Positions 26,349-34,335 of a DNA stretch of 64,000 bases are shown here, piece by piece. The stretch lies in contig CP096137.1 in the NCBI GenBank assembly GCA_023213235.1, positions 2,342,908 to 2,406,907 of the forward strand, read 5' to 3'. The notes under the pieces were generated by a model, which had not been told where the DNA came from, ran no database searches, and worked only from the letters and a program-made list of their open reading frames with translations. Origin of the DNA: Elusimicrobiota bacterium. Lineage in GTDB: Bacteria; Elusimicrobiota; Elusimicrobia; UBA1565; UBA9628. Both the position numbers and the translations under genes were made by a program. Position 1 is the first letter of the stretch, and each line of letters begins with the position of its first letter.

Positions 26349-27586
26349 ATGAAGGGAAACAACTCGACGAAGACGACCGCCAGCGTCCTCATCCTCGCCA
26401 TGGCCGCCCTTCTGTGCACCCCTCCGGCCGAGGCGAAGACCAAGAAGAAGGCGCCGAAGATGAACCAGGAGGCCCAGGCCCTGATGTCGGCCGGCCTCGC
26501 CAACCTCGAGAACGGGGAAACCTCGGCCGCCGTCTCCAACTTCAACAAGGCCGTGCGCAAGGAAGGGTCGGTTTCCAGCTACTTCCTGCTCGGCTGGGCC
26601 CACTACCAGCGCGGCTTCAAGCTCGGCTCGACCGAGGCCGCCGACCGCGACGACGCCCAGTCCGCGATCGACGCGTACGCGATGGCCCTCGGACTCGACC
26701 CCAGCTCAAGGCTCTGCCGGACGCCTCCCGCCTGTATTTCTCGATGGCGCTGTGCTACGAGGCCGTGAACTCCTACGACCGGGCGCTGGACGCTTATAAG
26801 ATGGCTTTCCGGGCCGCCCCCGACAAGCCCCTGATTCCGATGAACGCGGCCCGCCTGCGCCTGAAGATGGGCGACGCGGCCAAGGCCGTCTCCAACATCG
26901 ATCTCGCGATGGAAAAGGCCATGAAGAACGGCCAGGGCGAGGAAGTGCGCAAGGCCGTGCGCCGCGACCCGGCGTTCGCCCCGCTCATCGCCGACAACAA
27001 CACCCGCAAGGCCCTCGGCATCGGCTCGGCCGAGGACGGGGAGATGGTCGCCGACCTCGGCGCCCGCGGCGAGGAGCTGCGCGACGCGGTCCGCGACACG
27101 GCCCCCAAGCCCGTCGCCCCGGCCCAGGATCCCGCGGTCCTCGAGAAGATCGCGCAGGGCAACGTCGAGTTCAAGTTCCGCCGCTACCTGTCCGCGGTGC
27201 AGGCCTACAACGAGGCCCTCGCCATCGACCAGGAGCGCATGACGCTCGGCGCGCCGCAGACCTCTCAGGTCTATGAGAAGATCGGCATGGCCTACAACAA
27301 GCTCGGGTCCTCCGACGTGGCCATCCGCTCCCTGCAGAAGTCCCTGCAGCAGAACCCGATGAACCCGTCGGCGCACTACCAGATCGCGATCGCCTACGCG
27401 ATGTCCGGCAAGACCGCGGTGGCGCTCAACGCCCTCGGCGAGGCCTTCAAGTCCTGCGCCGGGCCCAACGACATCCGCCGCTTCGTGATGCAGGCGAAGA
27501 CGGACGTCGAGTTCGAGGCGGTCCGCGACCTCCCGGGCTTCCGCTCGACGATCGCCCAGTACTCCGATCGCGTCGCCCTGAAGTAG
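26349..27586 (+). CDS. exported tetratricopeptide repeat protein, frameshifted in sequence
   Basis: A 412-residue protein after repair. A signal peptide region (TTASVLILAMAALLCTPPAEA) is followed by a Lys-rich linker and several TPR units, for example EAQALMSAGLANLENGETSA, SYDRALDAYKMAFRAAPDKP and SAVQAYNEALAID. TPRs imply protein-protein contacts in the periplasm or at the envelope. The frame breaks in a C run at 26699-26702; one C joins the parts through DPQLKALPDASR. The next gene starts 29 nt later with a good ribosome site, so they are probably one operon. Confidence 0.8.
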
Positions 27587-27615
27587 CCGCCGCCGAAGCC
27601 GTCCGCGGAGGATTC

Positions 27616-28508
27616 ATGCTCCCGACCTTGCTTCTCCTGCCGGTCCTCGCCGTCTCCGCCGGAGAGTTCGAGGACGCCGCGGCCAAGCTGCGCGCCCTCG
27701 TCGAATCCGCCAGGCCCCGATACGTCATCGACCCCGCGCGCGGCGCGTGGTACCGCAAGGTGACCGGCGCGAAGGGCTACGTCGGGCTCGAGGCCTGGGG
27801 CGTCCTGCCCCGTCCGAGCTTCGACCCGGCGCGCGCGAAGCACGTGCCCGTCGCCGGCGAGCCGGCTCACGCCGCGGGCCCGCTCGACCGCCCCGACGTC
27901 TACCTCGGCCTTCACGCCGAAAGCGCCGAGGTCGACTGCGGGCTGATCTGGGACCAGGTCCACGACGCCGCCGGCCGCGGCACCGGCCGCTATGCGTACC
28001 GCGTCTACTGGAGGACGAGCAAGGGAGGATGGGGAAATCCCGCGCCCGGCGCAGCCGACGACCTGTACCTGGAGCCGGGCGAGCGCTTCGCCCTGACCCT
28101 GACCGCCGAGCCGGCGGGCCGCGCGCGCCTGGCGGTGCGCCGGGCCGGGCGCCGCGCGGCCGCCGCCTACGTGTTCGACGTCCCCGGCCTGCTCGCCTCG
28201 GACGGGACGCTCAAGCCTCTTTCCTTTAAGAGGGTCCATTCCATCGACCAGTTCCGCCTGGACGCCCGCGGCGCCCGCCGCGGCAACGAGGGCCGCCCGG
28301 CCCTGCCCACCCGCACGCGCCTCGAGGGCGGGCGCTGGGAGGGGCGCACCTGCTCGCGGCCGACGGCTCGCGCCGGGCGCTGGCCGGCGGCCTCGCGACG
28401 GTCGCGAGAGGGGCCGACGCGGCCGGGCGCTACGACGCGGTCTTCCCGGAGGCCGGCGTCGGGGCCGGCGGCGCCGAGGAGATGGTGGTTCTGCCTCCTC
28501 GATCCTAA
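27616..28508 (+). CDS. exported protein of unknown function, frameshifted in sequence
   Basis: A 297-residue protein with a hydrophobic N-terminus (MLPTLLLLPVLAVSAG). Aromatic, Gly-rich beta segments such as GYVGLEAWGVLP and AYRVYWRTSKGGWGNP resemble carbohydrate-active or lectin-like folds, but I cannot name a family. A GGAGG ribosome site sits 5-6 nt before the ATG, so it is read from the TPR transcript. The frame breaks at the G run 28341-28344; with one G the protein ends at TAA 28506-28508, just before the FNR-like gene's promoter. Confidence 0.6.
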
Positions 28509-28513
28509 ATTGC

Positions 28514-28519
28514 TATAGT
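28514..28519 (+). promoter_or_regulatory. -10 box of the FNR-like regulator
   Basis: TATAGT, 5 nt before the GTG at 28525. Confidence 0.5.
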
Positions 28520-28524
28520 TAGGC

Positions 28525-29232
28525 GTGCCTTATTCGAAACGTGACGCGCCGAACTGCGACTGGTGCCCGTTTAAGAAGAACTGCTTCTACGAGCTGCTCG
28601 GCACCAAAGAGTCCAAGCGCGCCTGGCGCGACATCCGGCTGGCCAACCCTTTCAAGCGCGGCGAGGTCGTCTTCCACGAGGGCGCGATGCCCCACGGCCT
28701 CTACGTCGTCTGCACGGGAAAGGTGAAGGTCTACAAGTCGAGCCGCACCGGCCAGCAGCTGACGACGCGCGTCGAGAGCCCCGGCGACCTGCTCGGCCAC
28801 GTCACCTTGCTCGCCGACGAGGGTCCTTATACCGGCACCGGCGAGGCCCTCGAGCCCAGCGTCGTCTCGATGATCGACAAGCCGACGTTCCAGAGCTTCC
28901 TCGCGAAGTATCCGCACGCCTCCGCCGCGCTGCTGCGCGAACTGGCGCGCGACGTGCGCCGCGGCGAGAACAAGGCGCGCGACATCGCCTTCAAGCCCGC
29001 GCGCGGACGCCTGGCCGACACGTTGATCCGCATGATGCAGCCGAAGAAGCCGTACGCGATCGTCGCCGGCATCAAGCGCCGCGACTTGGCCGAGATGGCG
29101 GGCCTCACGATCGAGACGACCGTGCGCCTCCTGAAGGACTTCGAGGAGCGCGACGTCCTGCGCAAGAAGGACAAGGATCTCCTGATCCTCAGCGAAGAGC
29201 GCCTGCGCGCCCTCGCCGGCTCCGCGTCCTAA
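28525..29232 (+). CDS. Crp/Fnr-family regulator with FNR-like cysteine motif
   Basis: A 235-residue regulator. The N-terminus has C11-x2-C14-x5-C20, the same spacing as the cluster-binding cysteines of E. coli FNR, and one further cysteine C63 could be a fourth ligand. The cyclic-nucleotide-like beta roll spans about 40-150. The winged helix spans about 160-225, with recognition helix TIETTVRLLKDF. Compared with FNR TVETISRLL it keeps the Glu and Arg that read TTGA, with Val for Ser. An oxygen- or redox-responsive Fe-S regulator binding TTGA-type sites is therefore likely. Matching palindromes occur at 29366 and 48929. The start is GTG. Confidence 0.85.
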   Translation: MPYSKRDAPNCDWCPFKKNCFYELLGTKESKRAWRDIRLANPFKRGEVVFHEGAMPHGLYVVCTGKVKVYKSSRTGQQLTTRVESPGDLLGHVTLLADEGPYTGTGEALEPSVVSMIDKPTFQSFLAKYPHASAALLRELARDVRRGENKARDIAFKPARGRLADTLIRMMQPKKPYAIVAGIKRRDLAEMAGLTIETTVRLLKDFEERDVLRKKDKDLLILSEERLRALAGSAS

Positions 29233-29365
29233 GAAGCCGCAAAACCCTCGCCGTGTGACATCGCCCCGTCCTTGCGCGCGCCCTCTCGCGCGAGCCCGTC
29301 GACGGAGGACCCAGCCTCGAGGACCCGCCCGTTCATAGGTCCACAGCGCCATGGTCATAGGCCCT

Positions 29366-29379
29366 TTGACCCAGATCAA
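29366..29379. promoter_or_regulatory. FNR-like palindrome, copy 1
   Basis: TTGACCCAGATCAA matches the FNR consensus TTGAT-N4-ATCAA in 9 of 10 positions. It differs from the copy at 48929 (read on the other strand) only in the two central bases. It is centred about 76 bp upstream of the predicted start of transcription of the CxWPNxC gene, and just downstream of the FNR-like regulator gene. Confidence 0.65.
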
Positions 29380-29436
29380 TGAGAGGCATCAAGGGGGTCG
29401 GTTGACCGTTCTCATCGGAGATTTTTCGAAGAGGTC

Positions 29437-29442
29437 TATACT
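29437..29442 (+). promoter_or_regulatory. -10 box of the CxWPNxC gene
   Basis: TATACT, 6 nt before the ATG at 29449. Confidence 0.6.
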
Positions 29443-29448
29443 GTCTTC

Positions 29449-29703
29449 ATGATCAACCTGATTCTGATGTCCCTGTCGCTCGCGAACCCCCAGCCCATCC
29501 AGACGGCCCAGTTCAAGCCCTGCGTGTGGCCCAACGTCTGCAACGAAGTCTCGGCGCCCGCCGCCGCCCCGGCCGAGGTCGCCCAGTTCAAGCCCTGCGT
29601 GTGGCCCAACGTCTGCAAGAACGAGACGCCCGCCCCGGTCATCGAGGTCGCGCAGTTCACGACCTGCCAGTGGCCGAACAAGTGCGGCAAGAAGGCCGCC
29701 TAA
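29449..29703 (+). CDS. small secreted protein with three CxWPNxC repeats
   Basis: An 84-residue protein that I do not recognise. A hydrophobic start (MINLILMSLSLA) is followed by three copies of a 12-residue unit: AQFKPCVWPNVC at 20-31 and 45-56, and the diverged AQFTTCQWPNKC at 68-79. Ala/Pro/Glu/Val linkers separate them. Two copies share 38 identical bases 75 bp apart (29506-29543 and 29581-29618), a recent duplication. Each unit has two cysteines (C-x5-C) around an invariant Trp-Pro-Asn, suited to a disulfide loop, metal binding, or a modified-peptide core. It has its own promoter, an upstream FNR-like box and a strong terminator, so it is a monocistronic, probably regulated gene. Confidence 0.8.
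   Translation: MINLILMSLSLANPQPIQTAQFKPCVWPNVCNEVSAPAAAPAEVAQFKPCVWPNVCKNETPAPVIEVAQFTTCQWPNKCGKKAA
29506..29686 (+). repeat. three tandem coding repeats
   Basis: Period is about 75 bp. Copies 1 (29506-29543) and 2 (29581-29618) are identical over 38 bp; copy 3 (about 29650-29686) is diverged but keeps the Cys, Trp-Pro-Asn and Cys codons. Confidence 0.9.
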
Positions 29704-29736
29704 GACTTAACAGCCGACTCGAACCGGCGCCGTGAG

Positions 29737-29766
29737 AAGACCCCGACCCCTCGGGGTCTTCTTTTG
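29737..29766 (+). terminator. intrinsic terminator after the CxWPNxC gene
   Basis: Perfect 10 bp stem AAGACCCCGA/TCGGGGTCTT with a CCCC loop, followed by CTTTTG. It is the clearest intrinsic terminator in the window, and its T-tract runs into the next promoter. Confidence 0.9.
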
Positions 29767-29772
29767 TATCTT
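29767..29772 (+). promoter_or_regulatory. -10 box of the phosphoesterase gene
   Basis: TATCTT, 7 nt before the ATG at 29780, directly behind the terminator T-tract. Confidence 0.4.
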
Positions 29773-29779
29773 GGCGCCG

Positions 29780-30619
29780 ATGAAGCCTCGCCGCCCGCTG
29801 TCGATCGCCTTGCTCACCGTTTGCTGGGCGGGGCTTTTCTGGGGATTCTATCTCGAGCCGCGGCGCGAGCCGGTCGAGACGCGCGCGGAGATCGTCCTTT
29901 CAGGCTGGCCGCGGGAGCTCGAGGGCGTCCGCATCGCGGCGATCTCCGACATCCACGCGGGAGCCCCTTATGTCGGAGCGGACAAGCTCCGCGGGCTGGT
30001 GCGGCGCGTCAACGCGGCGGAGGCCGACGCGATCGTCCTGCTCGGGGACTACGTGATCGACAGCGTCGTGGGGGGAACGTTCATGACCCCGGAGGACCTC
30101 GCGGAGATTCTCGCGGACCTCAAGGCGCCGCTCGGCGTCTACGCGGTGCTCGGCAACCACGACTGGTGGCTCGACGGGCCGCGCGTGCGCACGGCGCTCG
30201 AGGCGCGCGGCATCAAAGTGCTCGAGAACGAGGGCGTCTCGCTCAAGACCAACGGCCGCGCCTTCCGGCTCGCGGGCCTGGCCGACCACCTCGAGCGCAG
30301 CCCGAACCCCGAGGCCGCGCTCCAGGGAGCGGCCAGGGAAGAGCCCGCGATCGCCCTGATCCACGAGCCGGATTATTTCCCGGAGATCCCGGAGCGCATC
30401 GCGCTGACCTTGGCCGGGCACACGCACGGCGGCCAGGTGCGTCTGCCGTGGATCGGCGCGCCCGTCGTGCCGTCGGCGTACGGCCAGCGCTACGCGCGCG
30501 GGCTCGTGAAAGAGGGGACCAGGCAGCTGTTCGTCACGAGCGGGGTCGGAACGAGCATCATCCCCGTGCGCTTCGGCGTCCCGCCGGAGTACGCCGTCCT
30601 GACCCTTCGGGCGCTCTAA
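29780..30619 (+). CDS. membrane-anchored metallophosphoesterase (YaeI/YkuE type)
   Basis: A 279-residue calcineurin-fold phosphoesterase with an N-terminal membrane helix (LSIALLTVCWAGLFWGF). Metal-ligand motifs occur in order: AISDIHAG (DxH), VLLGDYV (GD), VLGNHDWW (GNHD), LIHEPD and LAGHTHGGQ (GHxH). The family includes YaeI/YkuE-type enzymes acting on phospholipids such as UDP-diacylglucosamine analogues or on phosphodiesters; the substrate here is unknown. I chose ATG 29780 because the longer frame would begin inside the terminator. It is convergent with upp, overlapping by 4 bp. Confidence 0.9.
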   Translation: MKPRRPLSIALLTVCWAGLFWGFYLEPRREPVETRAEIVLSGWPRELEGVRIAAISDIHAGAPYVGADKLRGLVRRVNAAEADAIVLLGDYVIDSVVGGTFMTPEDLAEILADLKAPLGVYAVLGNHDWWLDGPRVRTALEARGIKVLENEGVSLKTNGRAFRLAGLADHLERSPNPEAALQGAAREEPAIALIHEPDYFPEIPERIALTLAGHTHGGQVRLPWIGAPVVPSAYGQRYARGLVKEGTRQLFVTSGVGTSIIPVRFGVPPEYAVLTLRAL

Positions 30620-31239
30620 GTATTGAAGAGCCGGTCGCCCGCGTCTCCGAGCCCGGGGACGATGTAGCCCTTCGAGTTGAGCACCGCGTCGACGGCCGCC
30701 GTGTAGACCGGGACGTCGGGGTGATCCTTGTGGATGCGGGCCACGCCCCGCTTCGAGGCGAGCAAGGTCAGCAAGGCGATGTTCTTCGCCCCGTCGGTCT
30801 TGAGGATGTGGATCGACTCGGACGCCGAGCCGCCGGTGGCGAGCATCGGGTCGCAGAGCACGACGAAGTGGTCCTTGAGCTTGCGCGGCAAACGGACGTA
30901 GTAGCGCACGGGGTTGAGCGTTTCCTCGTTGCGGTACAGGCCGATATGGCCGATCGACGCCTTCGGCGCGAGTTCGAGCAGGCCCGGCGTCATCCCGAGC
31001 CCGGCGCGAAGCACGGCGACGAACGCCAGCGGCTGGTCGAGCGCGACGGCGTCGGCGGTCGTCAGCGGCGTCTTCACCTTCGTCTTGCGCGTGCGCACGC
31101 CCTTGAGCACCTCGCAGCCGATCAGCATCGCGACCTCGGCCATGAGCCGGCGGAAATCCTGCGGGTTCGTGCCCTTGTCGCGCAGCCGCGCGAGCTTGTC
31201 CTGAACGAGCGGGTGATCACTGACGATGAGTTTCGGCAT
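30616..31239 (-). CDS. upp: uracil phosphoribosyltransferase
   Basis: Converts uracil and PRPP to UMP in pyrimidine salvage. Length is 207 residues, typical. The PRPP loop is VVLCDPMLATGGSA, and the C-terminal uracil-binding part is YIVPGLGDAGDRLFNT. The ATG at 31239 has an AGGAG site 4-5 nt upstream, lying just outside inverted repeat B; a longer frame would start inside that repeat. It is the third gene of a salvage operon after the purine and pyrimidine nucleoside phosphorylases. Confidence 0.96.
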   Translation of the reverse strand: MPKLIVSDHPLVQDKLARLRDKGTNPQDFRRLMAEVAMLIGCEVLKGVRTRKTKVKTPLTTADAVALDQPLAFVAVLRAGLGMTPGLLELAPKASIGHIGLYRNEETLNPVRYYVRLPRKLKDHFVVLCDPMLATGGSASESIHILKTDGAKNIALLTLLASKRGVARIHKDHPDVPVYTAAVDAVLNSKGYIVPGLGDAGDRLFNT

Positions 31240-31249
31240 ATCGCTCCTG

Positions 31250-31311
31250 GGGCCAGGCACGTACATTCAGTAAATTCTCCGGAGAATTTACTGAATGTAC
31301 GTGCCTGGCCC
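31250..31311. repeat. 62 bp perfect palindrome B between the pyrimidine phosphorylase and upp
   Basis: Two perfect 31 bp arms (31250-31280 and 31281-31311) with no loop. On the minus strand it begins with the G of the restored TAG stop of the phosphorylase gene and ends one base before the ribosome site of upp. The outer part GGGCCAGGC..ACATTCA is shared with the element at 51942. Confidence 0.95.
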
Positions 31312-32617
31312 TACTTGATTACCTCTAGGATGACGGATTTCGGCTTCGGGGCGCGGGGGAAATCTTGAGGGCGTCGCGGTACTCGCGCTCGCCGAGGCCG
31401 AGCTTGACCTCGTCGGCGGCGTGCAGGATCGCGAGCGTGTCGCCTTTGGCGACGCGGTCGCCGACCTTCTTGAGCAGCTCGAGGCCGGCGCCGTAGTCGA
31501 GTTCCTGGTCTTTGAAGGCCCGGCCCGCTCCTAGCAGGACGGCGGCGTGGCCGACCTTGCGCGCGTCGAGCGCGGAGACGACGCCGGAGGACGTGGCCTT
31601 CACCGAGCGAGAGGCCTTCGCCTTGGGCAGGAGGGAGAGGTCGTCGATCGCGGCGACGCTTCCGGCCTGGGCCTTCACGCACTCGCGGAAGAGGGCGAGG
31701 CCCGAGCCGTCCTTGATCTTGGAGCGCATGAGCTCGGCGCCCGCCTTCGGCGTCTTCGAGATTCCGCCCAACTTGAGCATCCAGCCGCCGAGGGCGAGCA
31801 GGCACTCGAGGTAGTCGGAGGCGGTCTCGTCGCCGCGCAGGATTTCCACCGCCTGGCGGACCTCCAAGGCGTTGCCGACGTAGCGGCCGAGCGGCTGCTC
31901 CATCGCGGTCAGCACGGCGACCGTCGGGATGCCGAGGCCCTTGGCGGTCTTCACGAGCGCCTTCGCCAGCGAGCGCGCGGACGCCGCGTCGCGGAAGATG
32001 GCGCCGGAACCGACCTTCACGTCGAGCACGAGCGCGTCGAGCTCCTCGGCGGCCTTCTTCGAGAGGATGCTCGCGACGATCAGCGGACGCGCGGGCACGG
32101 TGGCCGTCGCGTCGCGCAGCGCGTACAACGTGCGGTCGGCGGGGGCGAGGGTGCCCGTCTGGCCGAAGAGCGAGAAGCCGAGCTTGGCGACCTGCGCCCG
32201 GATTTCAGGAAGCTCGAGCCGTACTTTGAAGCCCTCGATGGCCTCGAGCTTGTCGAGCGTGCCGCCGGTGTGGCCGAGGCCGCGGCCCGACATCATCGGC
32301 ACGGCGAGGCCGCACGCGGCCGCCAAGGGAGCGAGCGCCAGCGAGATCCCGTCGCCGACGCCGCCCGTCGAGTGCTTGTCGGCCTTGGGCCGCTTGACGG
32401 CGCCGAGGCCGAGCTTCTCGCCGGAGGCCGCCATCGCCTTGGTCAGCGCGACGGTCTCGCCCTCGTCCATGCCCCGGCACAGCGCGGCCATGAGCCAGGC
32501 GGAGAGCTGGTAGTCGGGGACGGTCCCCTTCGCGGCGCCGCGCGCGACGAGCTCGAGCTCCGCCGGCGTGTGCCGGCCCCCGTCGCGCTTCTTCGCGATG
32601 AGGTCGAGGAACAGCAT
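31311..32617 (-). CDS. pyrimidine-nucleoside (thymidine) phosphorylase, frameshifted near its end
   Basis: Reversible phosphorolysis of thymidine or uridine. Length is 435 residues after repair. N-terminal helical motifs (ALCRGMDEGETVALTKAM), KHSTGGVGDGISL, the family signature MSGRGLGHTGGTLDKLE and LDVKVGSGAI are all present. In the sequence as written the frame ends with NPSS at 31325. Adding one base to the G run 31355-31359 gives PKSVILEVIK and a TAG stop at 31311-31313 that touches palindrome B. It starts 3 nt after punA. It may act on thymidine, uridine or both (DeoA or Pdp). Confidence 0.92.
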
Positions 32618-32620
32618 CGT

Positions 32621-33451
32621 CTAGATGGCCTTGATCAGGTCGCCGAGCACGCCGCGCAGGTCGTCGGACACGCGGGCGCCGAGCGCCAGCACGTCGCCGT
32701 GGTTCTGGATGGAACCGGGAAGGCCGGCCGCCATGTTCGACGTCCAGACCAGGCCCGCCGTCGTGATGCCCATCTGGCGCGCGGGCACGACCTCGGGGAC
32801 GACCGACATGCCGACGACGTCGCCGCCGAGGGCGCGGAAGGCTCGGATCTCGGCCGGCGTCTCGTAGGAGGGGCCGCCGACCGCGACGTAAACGCCGGAG
32901 TGGACCCCGACCTTGCGCTTGCGGCACACCGAGAGGATCGTCTTCGAGAGGCGCGCGTCGTACGCCTGCGTCATATCGGGGAACATCGTGCCGAACTCCT
33001 CCTCGTGGAAGGCGCGCAGCGGATTGCGCCCCATGAGGTTGATGTGGTCGGTGAGCACGGTGAAGTGGCCCGGCTTGTTCTGCGCGCGCATGGAGCCGAC
33101 GGCGGCGGTCACGATCATCGTCTTGAGGCCCATGTACTCGAGGGCGCGCACGGGGAGCGCGATCGACTCCATCGCGTGGCCCTCGTAATAGTGGAAGCGG
33201 CCCTGCATGACGGCGACGGACTTGCCGTGCGCGCGGCCGAGGATCAGCTTGCCCTCGTGGCCGGGGACGGTCGTGCGGGGGAAGCCGGGAATGTCCCGGT
33301 AGGGGATCGTGATCGCCTTCTCGAGAGCGGGGACGGCCTTCGCGAGTCCGGAGCCGAGGACGAAGCCCACGTCGGGGCGGAAGCCCGGGGCCTTCGACTT
33401 GATGTAGGCCGCGGCCTTGCGGATGGCGCCGATGTAAAGATTGATCTTCAT
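32621..33451 (-). CDS. punA: purine-nucleoside phosphorylase (trimeric PNP type)
   Basis: A 276-residue enzyme that splits inosine/guanosine into base and ribose 1-phosphate. Landmarks are FVLGSGLAKAV (phosphate loop), the VMQGRFHYYEGH segment with the family's HxYEGH signature, VTAAVGSM, and SVVPEVVPARQMGI near the C-terminus with TSNMAAG. It is the first gene of the salvage operon. The ATG at 33451 lies 7 nt after TAAAAT. It diverges from the transketolase genes, with 47 bp between the starts. Confidence 0.94.
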   Translation of the reverse strand: MKINLYIGAIRKAAAYIKSKAPGFRPDVGFVLGSGLAKAVPALEKAITIPYRDIPGFPRTTVPGHEGKLILGRAHGKSVAVMQGRFHYYEGHAMESIALPVRALEYMGLKTMIVTAAVGSMRAQNKPGHFTVLTDHINLMGRNPLRAFHEEEFGTMFPDMTQAYDARLSKTILSVCRKRKVGVHSGVYVAVGGPSYETPAEIRAFRALGGDVVGMSVVPEVVPARQMGITTAGLVWTSNMAAGLPGSIQNHGDVLALGARVSDDLRGVLGDLIKAI

Positions 33452-33458
33452 GACGAGG

Positions 33459-33464
33459 ATTTTA
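33459..33464 (-). promoter_or_regulatory. -10 box of the nucleoside salvage operon
   Basis: TAAAAT on the minus strand, 7 nt before the ATG at 33451. Confidence 0.5.
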
Positions 33465-33486
33465 CTTTTTTATAGGCCCAAAAATA

Positions 33487-33492
33487 TAAAAT
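33487..33492 (+). promoter_or_regulatory. -10 box of the transketolase operon
   Basis: TAAAAT, 6 nt before the ATG at 33499. The short divergent region is the most AT-rich spot in the window. Confidence 0.5.
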
Positions 33493-33498
33493 ACGGCC

Positions 33499-34335
33499 AT
33501 GCCCACCGCGACCACTTCCCCGACCGATCTCAAGACCCTGACGAAGCAGATGCGCCTCGACATCATCCGCATGATCGAGGCCGCCGGCAACGGCCACCCC
33601 GGCGGCTCGCTGTCGGTCATCGACATCCTGACCGTGCTGTACTGGAAGTTCCTCAAGCACGACCCGAAGAAGCCCGACTGGGACGGCCGCGACCGCCTGA
33701 TCCTCTCGAAGGGCCACGCGTGCCCGGCGCTTTACACGGCGATGGCCTATCGCGGCTACTTCCCGAAGTCCGAACTCATGAACCTGCGCAAGCTCGGCTC
33801 GCCTCTCCAGGGCCACCCCGACCGCCTGCGCATGCCGGGCATCGAGTTCTCGACGGGCTCGCTCGGCCAGGGCCTGTCGGTCGGCGTGGGCATGGCCTGC
33901 GCGGCCAAGCTCGACGAGAAGGACTTCAAGACGGTCGTCATCTTGGGCGACGGCGAGACGCAGGAAGGCCAGTGCTGGGAGGCCTTCATGTCGGCTCCCA
34001 AGTGGAAGCTCGACAACCTGATCGCGATCGTCGACCACAACAACGGCCAGATCGACGGGCCCGTCAACGAGGTCATGGACATCGAGCCGCTCGGCGACAA
34101 GCTGCGCGCGTTCAACTGGGACGTGCAGGCCGTCGACGGCCACGACCTGGCCGCCCTCGAGGCGGCGCTCGCCAAGGCCTGGTCCGCGAAGAACGGCAAG
34201 CCTCAGGCGATCGTCGCCAAGACGGTCAAGGGCAAGGGTGTGAGCTTCATGGAGCACAACATCGCGTGGCACGGCAACGCGCCCAAGAAGGACGACGCGG
34301 ACAAGGCGTGCAAGGAGATCGAGCATGGCTGCTAA
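33499..34335 (+). CDS. transketolase, N-terminal subunit
   Basis: A 278-residue half-transketolase carrying the thiamine-diphosphate binding domain. RMIEAAGNGHPGGSLS and the catalytic SKGHACPALY are followed by the GDG...NN cofactor motif, GDGETQEGQCWEA ending in VDHNN. The subunit pairs with the next gene to make the complete enzyme that shuttles two-carbon units in the pentose phosphate pathway. Its stop overlaps the next start by 11 bp, and AAGGAG precedes that start. Confidence 0.95.
   Translation: MPTATTSPTDLKTLTKQMRLDIIRMIEAAGNGHPGGSLSVIDILTVLYWKFLKHDPKKPDWDGRDRLILSKGHACPALYTAMAYRGYFPKSELMNLRKLGSPLQGHPDRLRMPGIEFSTGSLGQGLSVGVGMACAAKLDEKDFKTVVILGDGETQEGQCWEAFMSAPKWKLDNLIAIVDHNNGQIDGPVNEVMDIEPLGDKLRAFNWDVQAVDGHDLAALEAALAKAWSAKNGKPQAIVAKTVKGKGVSFMEHNIAWHGNAPKKDDADKACKEIEHGC

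Larger units (their letters stand above)
29233..29448. other. intergenic region between the FNR-like gene and the CxWPNxC gene
   Basis: These 216 bp hold no ORF that I can support. They carry the FNR-like palindrome at 29366-29379 and the promoter at 29437. The first 120 bp are GC-rich with no clear terminator; a weak GCGCGCGCC...TCGCGCGAG hairpin near 29273-29295 is the only structure seen. Confidence 0.6.

Noticed and set aside
29449..29703. CRISPR-like or minisatellite array
   Set aside because: The three repeats are in-frame coding units with a promoter, start, stop and terminator. Copy 3 is diverged at DNA level but keeps the protein motif.
31240..31266. Longer start for upp at 31266
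   Set aside because: The extension MYVPGPRSD is translated from palindrome B. The ATG at 31239 has an AGGAG site and matches normal Upp length.
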